From DATARH01 sp963746885 (GTDB lineage: Bacteria > Pseudomonadota > Alphaproteobacteria > ATCC43930 > CGMCC-115725): a stretch of DNA of 64,000 bases. Location: the NCBI GenBank assembly GCA_963746885.1, contig CAVVDM010000018.1:186001-250000 (forward strand), given 5' to 3'. Below, piece by piece: positions 57,248 through 64,000 of this stretch (position 1 is its first letter; every line of letters begins with the position of its first letter). The notes under the pieces are model-generated. The model had not been told where the DNA came from. It did no database searches and worked only from the letters and a program-made list of their open reading frames with translations. The translations under genes and the position numbers were made by a program.

Positions 57248-58417
57248 TTACCCCTCGGCCAGCGGGCGCATGACGCGGTAAAGCACCGCCTTGGCCTCAA
57301 AGCCGATGCCGGGGATGTCGGGGAGGCGCACGAGGCTGTTCTCGACCGGGCAATCGTCGGCAAACCCGCCGAACGGGGCGAACACGTCGGGGTAGGATTC
57401 GTTGCCGCCGAGGCCGAGCCCGACCGCGATGTTGAGCGCGAACTGGTGCCCGCCATGCGGCACGCAGCGCCCGGCGGACCAGCCGTGGCGCCGCAGCATG
57501 TCAAGCGTGCGCAGATACTCGACGAGGCCGTAGGACAGCGCCGGGTCGAACTGCAGCACGTCGCGGTCGGGCCTGAGGCCGCCATGACGGATCAGGTTGC
57601 GCGCGTCGTGCACCGAGAACAGGTTTTCGCCGGTCGCCAGCGGCGGCGCATAGCGCTCGGCGAGGATCGCATGGCCAGCGTAATCGAGCGGGTCGAGCGG
57701 CTCCTCGTACCAGCGCAGATTATAGGGGGCGAGCGCGTCGGCGTAGGCAGCCGCCTCGTCGAGCGAGAAACGGCCGTTGGCGTCGACCGCAAGGTTGTCG
57801 CCGCTGCCCACCGCCGCCAGCACCGCCTCGATGCGCCGCAGATCCTCGGCGAGCGGCACCCCGCCGATCTTGATCTTGACGCAGGTGTAGCCGAGGTCGC
57901 GGTAATGCCGGATCTCGTCCCGCAACGCCGCGATGTCCTTGCCGGGGTAATAATACCCGCCGGCGGCGTAGACCCAGGCGTGCGGGTCGGCCACCTTTGT
58001 GCCGTGACGCTCGGCCAAGAGGCGCCACAGCGGCACGCCCTCGGCCTTGGCGCGCAAATCCCACAGCGCCATGTCGAGCACCCCAACCGCGACCGAGCGC
58101 TCGCCGTGCCCGCCGGGCTTCTCGTTGGCCATCATGACGCCCCAGGCGCGGGCTGGGTCGATCAGCCCGCTCTCATCAACCAGCGCGTCCGGCGCGGCCT
58201 CGGCGAGCCGCGCAATAAAGCGCTCGCGCAACAGGCCCTGCACCGCATAGCGGCCGTTGGAGTTGAAGCCGAAGCCGACCAGCGGGCGGCCGTCGCGCCG
58301 CAAATCCGTATGGATCGCGACGACGCTCGCCGTCATCTTGCTGAAATCGATATAGGCGTTGGCGATCGCCGAGCTGATCGGGGCGACGCTGTCGTGAATT
58401 GCGGTAATGCGCATCAT
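57248..58417 (-). CDS. Enolase-superfamily dehydratase, D-tartrate dehydratase-like
   Basis: 389 residues, mandelate racemase group. The N-terminal capping domain (residues ~1-130) begins MRITAIHDSVAPISSAIANA; the barrel follows: GYTCVKIKIGGVPLAEDLRR (~170, KxK acid/base), LAVDANGRFSLDEAA (~208, first metal Asp), RWYEEPLDPLDYAGHA (~232, Glu) and LATGENLFSVHDARNLI (~260, Glu). The C-terminal GHQFALNIAVGLGLGGNES and PHGGHQ (His) are characteristic of D-tartrate dehydratases from Bradyrhizobium. It would dehydrate D-tartrate to oxaloacetate. Located downstream of a receiver-like protein on the same strand. Confidence 0.8.
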   Translation of the reverse strand: MMRITAIHDSVAPISSAIANAYIDFSKMTASVVAIHTDLRRDGRPLVGFGFNSNGRYAVQGLLRERFIARLAEAAPDALVDESGLIDPARAWGVMMANEKPGGHGERSVAVGVLDMALWDLRAKAEGVPLWRLLAERHGTKVADPHAWVYAAGGYYYPGKDIAALRDEIRHYRDLGYTCVKIKIGGVPLAEDLRRIEAVLAAVGSGDNLAVDANGRFSLDEAAAYADALAPYNLRWYEEPLDPLDYAGHAILAERYAPPLATGENLFSVHDARNLIRHGGLRPDRDVLQFDPALSYGLVEYLRTLDMLRRHGWSAGRCVPHGGHQFALNIAVGLGLGGNESYPDVFAPFGGFADDCPVENSLVRLPDIPGIGFEAKAVLYRVMRPLAEG

Positions 58418-58505
58418 GGATCCGGCAAAGGGCGCAGCGGATCGTCAGTATGCCGGCAATCTCCGCCGCAATCGAGATGCCTCGTCCGGTGCCGTGCGCC
58501 GGGGC

Positions 58506-59087
58506 TCAGCGCCCGACGGCTTCAGCCGCCAGGGCGCCGGCGCTGCGCGCCGCAGCGAAGCCGCGATACGCCACGCGCATCTCGCCGATCTGGCGGGTCA
58601 GCTCCTGCGCCACCCGGCTGGCACCGGCGGCCGCGGCGATTGCGCGCCGGTTCTGCAGGCAGGCAAGGCGGGCCGCGGCGATGCACAGCTCGGCCGCGTG
58701 GCTGGGCGGCGCCGGGCTCGCAACCGCGTCGTCCTCGCGCAAGACCAGCTCGAACACGCAGCCGAGCAACTGGCGCGGGTCGAGCGGCCGCTTGATGATG
58801 GTGGCGCCATCCCCGTCGGTGAGCCGCATCGCCGCCGGCTCCAAAACCAGCAGCGCCGGCACGCGGGGCTGCACGCGGCGAGCCGTGTGCATCAACGCGA
58901 CGCCGGTATCGCCGGCCATGGCGATTACCGCGGCGGCAAACCGCTCACGCCGCAGCGCTGCCATCGCGCCATCCCCGTCCGCCGCCGCGACCGCGGTAAA
59001 TCCCGCCTCGCGCAACGTGAACGCGATCCGCACGCGCTCCTCCCAATCGCTTGCTACAACGAGGACGGTCGGTGCCTTGTCTACCAT
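58506..59087 (-). CDS. Receiver-like protein lacking the phospho-acceptor Asp
   Basis: 193 residues from the ATG at 59087. Residues ~5-120 follow the CheY fold (TVLVVASDWEERVRIAFTLREAGFTAV), but the site that normally carries LxDxxMP reads AAVIAMAGDTGVAL, so no Asp is available for phosphorylation; the Lys survives in ATIIKRPLDPRQLL. The last ~75 residues (AAELCIAAARLACLQNRRAIAAAAGASRVAQELTRQ) are Ala-rich helices with a possible four-helix or coiled-coil output. It could act as a phosphorylation-independent adaptor. Between TarD-like and the second enolase-superfamily gene, with 390 bp upstream. Confidence 0.75.
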   Translation of the reverse strand: MVDKAPTVLVVASDWEERVRIAFTLREAGFTAVAAADGDGAMAALRRERFAAAVIAMAGDTGVALMHTARRVQPRVPALLVLEPAAMRLTDGDGATIIKRPLDPRQLLGCVFELVLREDDAVASPAPPSHAAELCIAAARLACLQNRRAIAAAAGASRVAQELTRQIGEMRVAYRGFAAARSAGALAAEAVGR

Positions 59088-59479
59088 GATGCCTTGCCTT
59101 TCGTGCCGGCCCAGTGCTTTGTCTACGCCGCGATCGTTAAGGCATTGCTTACGCCCCGGCTGCCGTCGTGAAATCCGCGCAACCCTGACCCTTCCCCTTT
59201 TCATCGCCGGGAAAAACCGGGGCATTCTCCCCCGCGGGAGGATGCCGGGACCGGGTGCGGCCGATGGGGGCAATCCGGAGCCGGTACTGGTCGCTCCGGG
59301 GCGCGCGATTTCCTGTGGCCGCCCGAACTGCCAGACGCCTGTTCCTCCTTCTTCGCAACCGCGGTCGTCGCGGTATGTCGGCTCCCTGGGCGATTTCCGG
59401 TTGAACCAGGATCGCCAATACCGCCAGAACCCCCAGCACCCGGGCTCAGCCGCCTACGACGCTCCCCGGCGCCTCACCA
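59088..59479 (-). other. 392-bp gap; possible broken small exported ORF
   Basis: No well-supported gene. A minus-strand frame beginning at a GTG (59439) opens with VLGVLAVLAILVQPEIAQGA, which looks like a signal peptide core with an A-x-A-type end, but the following residues are Arg-rich with rare Arg codons; a neighbouring frame (TATTAVAKKEEQASG) has better codon use, so a frame break just after the signal segment is possible. No homologue is recognised. Otherwise I see nothing here except presumed promoter sequence for the receiver-like gene. Confidence 0.25.
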
Positions 59480-60579
59480 TCATGCTCTCCGTAGCCGCTG
59501 CAACGCCCGCCGGTCGATATCGACGCCGAAGCCCGGCAGGTCCGTGATCCTGATGACGCCGCGGTCGAGGCCGCCGGCTCCACGACCACATCGGCCGCCA
59601 TCTTCAGCGGGCCGACCGCCTCGCACCCGTCCAGCACCGCCGGGCAGACTGCCGCGACAGTCGCCTCGGCGATCGTCGACAAGGTCAACCCGAAGCCATG
59701 CCCGATCACCACGCCCGAGACCCGCCGCCGCGGCGATGTGCACCATCTCGATCGTTCGTAGCAGGCCGCCCTGCTTCATCACCTTGACCTTGACGATATC
59801 GGCGGCTTCCTTGCGGATGATGTCGATCAGCGACGCCGGTCCGATGACGCTCTCGTCAGCCATCAGCGGAATGCGAATGCCGCGGCGGATTTCGGCGAGA
59901 TCGGCGATCCGGCTGCGCTCGACCGGCTGCTCCACGAGCATCAGCCCGTAGGGTTCGAGCTGCCGGATAAAGCCGACGGCCTGTTCCATCGGCAGGCTCT
60001 CGTTGAAATCGACCCGCAATGCCATGCGGTCGCCAACCGCCTCGCGCACCGCGGCAACCCGCCGAATGCCCTCGGGATCGGCGCCGTCGAGCTTGATCTT
60101 CGCCGAGCGGAACCCGCGTTCGAGCCAGCCCAGCGCCTCGGCCGTCGCCTGCGGCGGCGGCACGGTGCCGATCCAGGCGTTGAGCGTTATCTCAGATTTC
60201 GATGCAACCGCCCAGCAGCGAGTGGACCGGGATGCCCAGCGCGCGCGCCTTGGCGTCGCACAGCGCCATCTCGACGGCCGCCTTCGCCTCGTGGGCACCG
60301 GGCACGGCGCGGTCCATTGCCGCCAGCGCGGCGTTTATATTCATCGCATCGCTGCCAACCAGCGCCGGTGTCAGCAAGGCGACCGTGGCGCAGAATCTCG
60401 TCGGCCGACATCAAGGTATAGCCGGGGGTCGGATCGACATTCCCCCAGCCTTCGATGCCCGAATGGGTCGCAAGGCGAACGAGGACACTGCGCTGCACCC
60501 GGGTCACGCCGTGAACGCCGCTGACCGGCTGTCGTGTCGGCACCTCGACAATTATCGGTTCTACAGCGGTGATGCGCAT
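59480..60579 (-). pseudogene. Mandelate racemase/muconate lactonizing enzyme family protein, four frame breaks
   Basis: Four frame segments assemble into 365 residues of an enolase-superfamily enzyme. Corrected order: MRITAVEPIIVEVPTRQPVSG (cap), HEAKAAVEMALCDAKARALG, FRSAKIKLDGADPEGIRR (KxK), LRVDFNESLPMEQAV (first metal site), MLVEQPVERSR (Glu), PLMADESVIG (Asp), VKVMKQGGLLRTIEM (second Lys) and HGFGLTLSTIAEAT. Extra single bases at ~60382, ~60197 and ~59725 and a missing base at ~59570 disrupt it. The two-Lys architecture is that of the muconate-lactonizing subgroup (cycloisomerase, dipeptide epimerase, hydroxyproline dehydratase). Adjacent CoA-transferase and lyase genes suggest degradation of a hydroxy or dicarboxylic acid. 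Confidence 0.82.
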
Positions 60580-60646
60580 GGTGCTCGAGCCCCATTCTTC
60601 TCGGGTTATCGTTCGACCGACGACGGCACGGCCGAGCCTTGTCGGC

Positions 60647-61846
60647 TCAGCGCACGATGCCGCGCTCGCGCAGGGACGCGATTTCGGCAGCCGAATAGCC
60701 ATGCGCGGCGAGAACTTCGTCGCTGTGCTGCCCGAAGGTGGGCGAGGCGGTCGGCGCCGGCCCGGGCGTCTCGGAGAATTTGATCGGCTTTGTCATCGTC
60801 CGATACTGGCCGACCACGGGATGGTCGAGCGTCGCCACCAGGTCCTCGGCGGCAACCTGCGGGTGGTCGAACATGTCCTCGATCGGCCGCACCGCCGCGC
60901 ACGGCACCCGCTCGCCGAAGATCGCCTCCCATTCGAGCGCGGTGCGCGCCGCAAGGGCGGTCCGCACTTCCGGCACCAGCTCGGCGGCATGCTCGGCGCG
61001 GCTGCGCATCGTCGCACACCGCGGGTCGCTTGCCAGCTCCGGGCGGGCGATCAGCTCGCAGAGCGCGGTGAAGAAATGGTTGGAATGCACCGAGATATAG
61101 AGCGCGCCCTGTTTTGTCGGGTGGATGCCGGTCAAGCCGCCGGTGCCGGAATCGCGGGCAACGTCACGGCCCTCGCTCTCGGCCCAGACAAAGCGGCCGG
61201 CCTGGATCGTCAGCGCGCTGCGCAACAGCGAGAGGCTCAGATATTGCCCGGTGCCGCTACGCTCGCGCTGAAACAACGCGGCGGCGACGCCATAGGCAAG
61301 CAGCGCCGAGGTGAAATAGTCGAGCACCGAGCCGAGCACCAGTTGCGGCGTGTCGGCTCCCCCGCCCTGGAACACCGCCATGCCGCTCAGGCATTGCAGC
61401 ACCTGATCGAAGCCGCCCTTGTCGCTGAGCGGCCCTTGGTCGCCATAGCCGGTCAGCCCGGCATAGACGAGGCGTGGGTTGATCGCCCGCAGACGCGGGT
61501 AGTCGATCCCGAGCCGCGCCGGTACCGACGGGCGGAAGTTCTCGACGAGGACATCGGCGCTCGCGACCATCCGGTGCAATACCGCCAGGCCCTCGGGCTG
61601 TTTCAGGTCGAGCGCCAGCGCGCGCTTGCCGCGGTTGGTGCCGAGAAAGAAGCGGCTCTCACCGGGCAGGCTGGAGGGAAACTGGCGCAGCATGTCGCCC
61701 TGCGGCGACTCGATCTTGATCACGCTGGCGCCGAGATCGGCGAGCAACGTGCAGCCATAGGGCCCGGCAAGATAGCTGCACAGGTCGAGGACCGTGATGC
61801 CGTCAAGCGGCCCCGGGAGCCGTCCCGATGGCCCGCCGGTCGTCAC
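60647..61846 (-). CDS. CaiB/BaiF family III CoA-transferase (third in window)
   Basis: 399 residues from the GTG at 61846, which overlaps the CitE-like stop (GTGA) and has GGGAGGGC ahead. Motifs: LDGITVLDLCSYLAGPYGCT (residues ~14-33), LADLGASVIKIESPQGDM, GTNRGKRALALDLKQPEG, LVENFRPSVPARLGIDYP and SVLDYFTSALLAYGVAAAL, the Asp in SVLDYFT being the usual catalytic residue region. With the CitE-like gene it could form and cleave a hydroxyacyl-CoA (such as citramalyl-CoA or malyl-CoA) in the way that itaconate or dicarboxylate pathways do. The frame is intact. Confidence 0.88.
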   Translation of the reverse strand: MTTGGPSGRLPGPLDGITVLDLCSYLAGPYGCTLLADLGASVIKIESPQGDMLRQFPSSLPGESRFFLGTNRGKRALALDLKQPEGLAVLHRMVASADVLVENFRPSVPARLGIDYPRLRAINPRLVYAGLTGYGDQGPLSDKGGFDQVLQCLSGMAVFQGGGADTPQLVLGSVLDYFTSALLAYGVAAALFQRERSGTGQYLSLSLLRSALTIQAGRFVWAESEGRDVARDSGTGGLTGIHPTKQGALYISVHSNHFFTALCELIARPELASDPRCATMRSRAEHAAELVPEVRTALAARTALEWEAIFGERVPCAAVRPIEDMFDHPQVAAEDLVATLDHPVVGQYRTMTKPIKFSETPGPAPTASPTFGQHSDEVLAAHGYSAAEIASLRERGIVR

Positions 61847-62727
61847 GCGCCCTCCCGCGCGCGGATCGCGGCCATTTTTTCCAAGGTCCGCTGAGCCCGG
61901 TAGACGATCGGGTAGTCGATGAATTTGCCGTCGAGCTGGATCGCGGCGCTGCCCTCGGCCTCGGCGCGGGCGAAGGCGGCAACGACGCGCTCGGCGAAAG
62001 CGATTTCGGCCGCGGTCGGGGTGAAGACGCGGTTGACGACCGGGATCTGGTTCGGGTGGATGCACATCTTGCCCTGGAAACCGCCGGCCAGGGCGGTGTG
62101 CGCCGATGCTTCGAGCCCGTCCTGGTCGGTCAAATCGACCCATACCGTGTCGAGCGGCGCCTCCATGCCGGCCGCCCGCGAGGCGGTTACGATGCTCGCG
62201 CGGGCATGCGCAAGCTCCGCCTCGCCCCGGCTCCACACCATGTTGACATCGAGCGTGAAATCGCCGGCCCCGAAGGCAGCGCGCTTGACGCGGGTGCCCG
62301 CGCCGAGGATCGCGTCGACCCGGTTGAGGCCGCGCGCGGTCTCGATGATCGGGATCAGGTCGATCCCGCCCGCCGCCAAGGCACGCTCGCGTTCGAGCTG
62401 CGACAGGAGCCAATCGACTGTGGCAAGACCCGCCGCGCTCTCGACCTTGGGCAAGATGATCCCGTCGAGTCCGGCACGGGTGATCGCCACCAGATCGCCA
62501 TAGCAAAACTCGGTGTCGACGGCGTTAACCCGGACATAGAGCAGCGCACGTCGCGGCTGCGTCAGCGCCGTCGCCACCGCGGCCCGGGTCGCCGGCTTCT
62601 CGGCGGTGGCGACCGCGTCTTCGAGGTCGAGGATCACCGCATCGGCGTCGAGCGACAGGGCTTTCTCGACCCGCCGCGCATGGTTTCCCGGCGCGAACAG
62701 AAAACTGCGCAATGGCTGAATGGTCAT
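61843..62727 (-). CDS. HpcH/HpaI aldolase/citrate lyase beta family (CitE-like, malyl/citramalyl-CoA lyase)
   Basis: 294 residues from the ATG at 62727, directly preceded by GGGAGG; upstream in-frame starts fall in a repeat. SFLFAPGNHARRVEKALSLDADAVILDLEDAV (residues ~7-38) is the CitE signature with the catalytic Arg-adjacent and Asp positions; LLYVRVNAVDTEF, GIILPKVESAAGL (Glu ligand), IPIIETARGLN and FGAGDFTLDVNM (Asp ligand) follow. The C-terminal HPNQIPVVNRVFTPT segment supplies the active-site loop. It cleaves or forms a C-C bond of a hydroxyacyl-CoA with acetyl-CoA or similar. Translationally coupled to the CoA-transferase downstream. Confidence 0.9.
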   Translation of the reverse strand: MTIQPLRSFLFAPGNHARRVEKALSLDADAVILDLEDAVATAEKPATRAAVATALTQPRRALLYVRVNAVDTEFCYGDLVAITRAGLDGIILPKVESAAGLATVDWLLSQLERERALAAGGIDLIPIIETARGLNRVDAILGAGTRVKRAAFGAGDFTLDVNMVWSRGEAELAHARASIVTASRAAGMEAPLDTVWVDLTDQDGLEASAHTALAGGFQGKMCIHPNQIPVVNRVFTPTAAEIAFAERVVAAFARAEAEGSAAIQLDGKFIDYPIVYRAQRTLEKMAAIRAREGA

Positions 62728-62829
62728 CCTCCCACAGGATCGGCAAAAACGCCGCGACTGCGACGTTGCCGGCTCGGTTGCGCGCAACCATGCGCCAGGA
62801 TCGACCCGCGGCTCAAGCCGGCATTTCTC

Positions 62830-62860
62830 GGTGATGGCCGGGACAGGCCCGGCCATCACC
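62830..62860. repeat. Perfect 13-bp-stem hairpin, alphaproteobacterial intergenic repeat
   Basis: GGTGATGGCCGGG (62830-62842) pairs with CCCGGCCATCACC (62848-62860) around a five-base loop. It lies between the CmcJ-like stop (62878) and the CitE-like start (62727). The GATGGCCGGGA...CCCGGCCATC form belongs to dispersed repeats common in rhizobial-type genomes and may stop transcription between the two genes. Confidence 0.7.
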
Positions 62861-62877
62861 AAGGGCGGCGTCGGCGC

Positions 62878-63711
62878 TTACGCCGGGTGGAACACCAGGC
62901 TGCGAACCTCGATGCTCTCGCGCGGGAACGCGTCGGACGGCGTCGTCGGATCGGTGAACGCGCTGTGCGGCATGAAGCGGGCGGCGATGTCGGTCTTGGT
63001 ATCGGCGATCTTCAGCAACAGCGCCTCGTCACGCCGCATTTCCGGCACGTAAAACCAGCGATGCGCCGGGTTATGACGCACCGAATAGGTCTCGCCGACG
63101 CGGTCGCGGTATACCAAGTCCGAGGGCACCAGATCGTCCGGCGCGACGGTGCGGGAATCGCACACCGCGAGCGGCGCGTCGCGCAGCGGCCCGCGGGTCG
63201 GCCGCCACAGATTGATCACCTGGACCCGGCCGCGCAGCAATTCCTCGGCCTCCTCGCCGAGCAGGTCGCGCACCCGCTGCGGTGCCGACCGCGCGGTGTG
63301 ATCGACATGCACCCGGGTTGCCGGCTGGCGCGGGCCGCCGCTCGCGCGGTCCTGCAGGCCCGGCACGCGGCGGCGCTGCAAGTGGTCGAAGATGAAGACG
63401 CGGGCGCCGCCGGTCGCCTCGGCGATCACGCGCTCGGCCTCCGGGTAGTAGACCCGGCGAACCTCGTCGTCGTCCCAGAAATCGTGCACCGCGCTGCGCT
63501 GCTCGACCAGCGCGAAGCCCTGCACGTCGAGATCGAGTTCGGCCTCGATCGGGCGCAGGTCGTGGATGCGCATGCGGTGCGCCGCGTGCGCCATGTTCGA
63601 GCGCGGCTCGCCGGGCAGCGGCTCATAGGCGTAGTAGCGCGGGCGCTCGGCCATCGTTCCGAGATAATTCAACTCGGCTTCGACATAGGGCAGTCGATCG
63701 GCGTTGGTCAT
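62878..63711 (-). CDS. CmcJ/NvfI-family oxidoreductase (2-oxoglutarate/Fe(II)-dioxygenase-like)
   Basis: 277 residues from the ATG at 63711, preceded by GGAGGATCACCG. RVHVDHTARSAPQRVRDLLG (about residues 130-149) has the H-x-D pair, and INLWRPTRGPLRDAPLAVCDSR, DLVYRDRVGETYSVRHNPAHRWFY and FMPHSAFTDPTTPSDAFPRESIEVRSLVF match the family that includes CmcJ (cephamycin) and fungal NvfI. The NPAHRWFY and H-S-A-F elements carry the remaining His/Arg sites. Function outside antibiotic pathways is not established; free-living Alphaproteobacteria have several. It starts the right-edge minus-strand run after the 59-residue ORF. Confidence 0.82.
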   Translation of the reverse strand: MTNADRLPYVEAELNYLGTMAERPRYYAYEPLPGEPRSNMAHAAHRMRIHDLRPIEAELDLDVQGFALVEQRSAVHDFWDDDEVRRVYYPEAERVIAEATGGARVFIFDHLQRRRVPGLQDRASGGPRQPATRVHVDHTARSAPQRVRDLLGEEAEELLRGRVQVINLWRPTRGPLRDAPLAVCDSRTVAPDDLVPSDLVYRDRVGETYSVRHNPAHRWFYVPEMRRDEALLLKIADTKTDIAARFMPHSAFTDPTTPSDAFPRESIEVRSLVFHPA

Positions 63712-63752
63712 CGGTGATCCTCCGGGGAGAAGGCGGGCAAAAGCTGGGCCGC

Positions 63753-63932
63753 TCATAACGGCGGGAAACGGTAGAACTCGGGTGACAAGTCGCGTTGCGG
63801 CAATGTTATCCGGTCTGCCGTGGCATAGGCGATCGCGTAAAGCAATTTCAGCAATCGCTTCCCGACGCCAATCGGCTGATGTGACGGGTGCACCACCGGC
63901 ACCGCGCCGGCGTGTTCGAGGATCGGTTCCAT
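63753..63932 (-). CDS. Small 59-residue ORF translationally coupled to the DUF1127 gene
   Basis: The ATG (63932) shares its A with the last base of the upstream TAA, forming TAATG, the classical coupling arrangement. The protein is MEPILEHAGAVPVVHPSHQP at its start and ends DLSPEFYRFPPL; the middle (RLLKLLYAIAYATADR) is a single hydrophobic/amphipathic helix. Codons are GC-rich with a normal amino-acid pattern. I do not recognise the family. The C-terminal aromatic-Pro tail seems unlikely to arise by chance in an antisense reading. It is followed by the CmcJ-like gene 41 bp later. Confidence 0.55.
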   Translation of the reverse strand: MEPILEHAGAVPVVHPSHQPIGVGKRLLKLLYAIAYATADRITLPQRDLSPEFYRFPPL

Positions 63933-64000
63933 TATTTCCGCCAGAACGGCTTGTTGGCCAGAAACTCGGCGTCGCTGCGGGTGAGCCCGATATCGGCGAG
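63932..64000 (-). CDS. DUF1127 domain protein, C-terminal end (start beyond window)
   Basis: The last 22 residues, LADIGLTRSDAEFLANKPFW plus RK, are visible. The LxDIGLxRSD...KPFWR pattern is the defining C-terminus of DUF1127 (YjiS-like) small basic proteins; in Agrobacterium and Rhodobacter these 40-70 residue proteins affect RNA metabolism, phosphate or carbon uptake. The rest lies to the right of the window. The stop TAA overlaps the start of the 59-residue ORF. Confidence 0.8.
   Translation of the reverse strand, partial: LADIGLTRSDAEFLANKPFWRK

Overview
The window comes from a high-GC genome with typical alphaproteobacterial gene sets (kdsB-pheA beside cycM; gpmI-envC-ctpA-rppH; a DUF1127 protein; Rhizobiales/Rhodospirillales-type palindromic repeats). 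It has no rRNA, tRNA or CRISPR array. Gene content points to a free-living degrader of organic acids, amino-acid derivatives and CoA-linked compounds.

Layout. 1-10.4 kb: a co-directional catabolic cluster (amidohydrolase, FAD reductase/dehydrogenase, beta-propeller lactonase, alpha/beta hydrolase, cupin, LLM flavin monooxygenase, D-aminoacylase-like hydrolase), closed by a strong hairpin terminator and facing a second LLM monooxygenase. 10.5-15.3 kb: minus-strand S9 oligopeptidase, YbiC-like dehydrogenase, prephenate dehydratase and kdsB. 15.5-21.4 kb: cycM, histidinol-phosphatase-like gene, yejA-yejB (no yejE/yejF follows), a PH-domain membrane protein and an NrtR-like regulator. 21.4-24.9 kb: divergent CoA-transferase/acyl-CoA dehydrogenase and MaoC/VOC pairs. 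25.1-27.7 kb: a scar with a response regulator, an IS5/IS1182-type transposase fragment fused to an IS110 transposase fragment, and the 3' end of a glycosyltransferase. 27.8-34.1 kb: a redox module (GltD-like Fe-S flavoprotein, pyruvate:ferredoxin oxidoreductase, dihydroorotate-dehydrogenase-like protein). 34.2-42.7 kb: asparaginase, OsmC and a branched-chain-amino-acid-type ABC transporter operon with an embedded acyl-CoA synthetase. 42.9-45.3 kb: a CobW-type metallochaperone and a hydantoinase. 45.4-50.9 kb: BON protein and an MdtABC-like efflux operon ending in a MarR regulator. 51-57.2 kb: CoA-transferase, then the cell-envelope/housekeeping block rppH-ctpA-envC-gpmI. 57.2-64 kb: D-tartrate-dehydratase-like enzyme, a receiver lacking its phospho-acceptor, a second enolase-superfamily enzyme, CoA-transferase, CitE-like lyase, CmcJ-like oxidoreductase, a 59-residue ORF and the end of a DUF1127 gene.

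About twenty frame breaks run through otherwise well-conserved genes, including ones expected to be important (gpmI, ctpA). Nearly all are single-base insertions, two are single-base deletions, and one is a 10-bp tandem duplication. Each restores a full-length family member when corrected, so most look like consensus errors in the assembly. They are entered as pseudogenes by convention, with the break position given. The most unusual real biology is the PFOR redox module beside the IS scar, the chimeric transposase ORF, the lactone/monooxygenase catabolic cluster, the metallochaperone-hydantoinase pair and the translationally coupled small ORF at the right edge.
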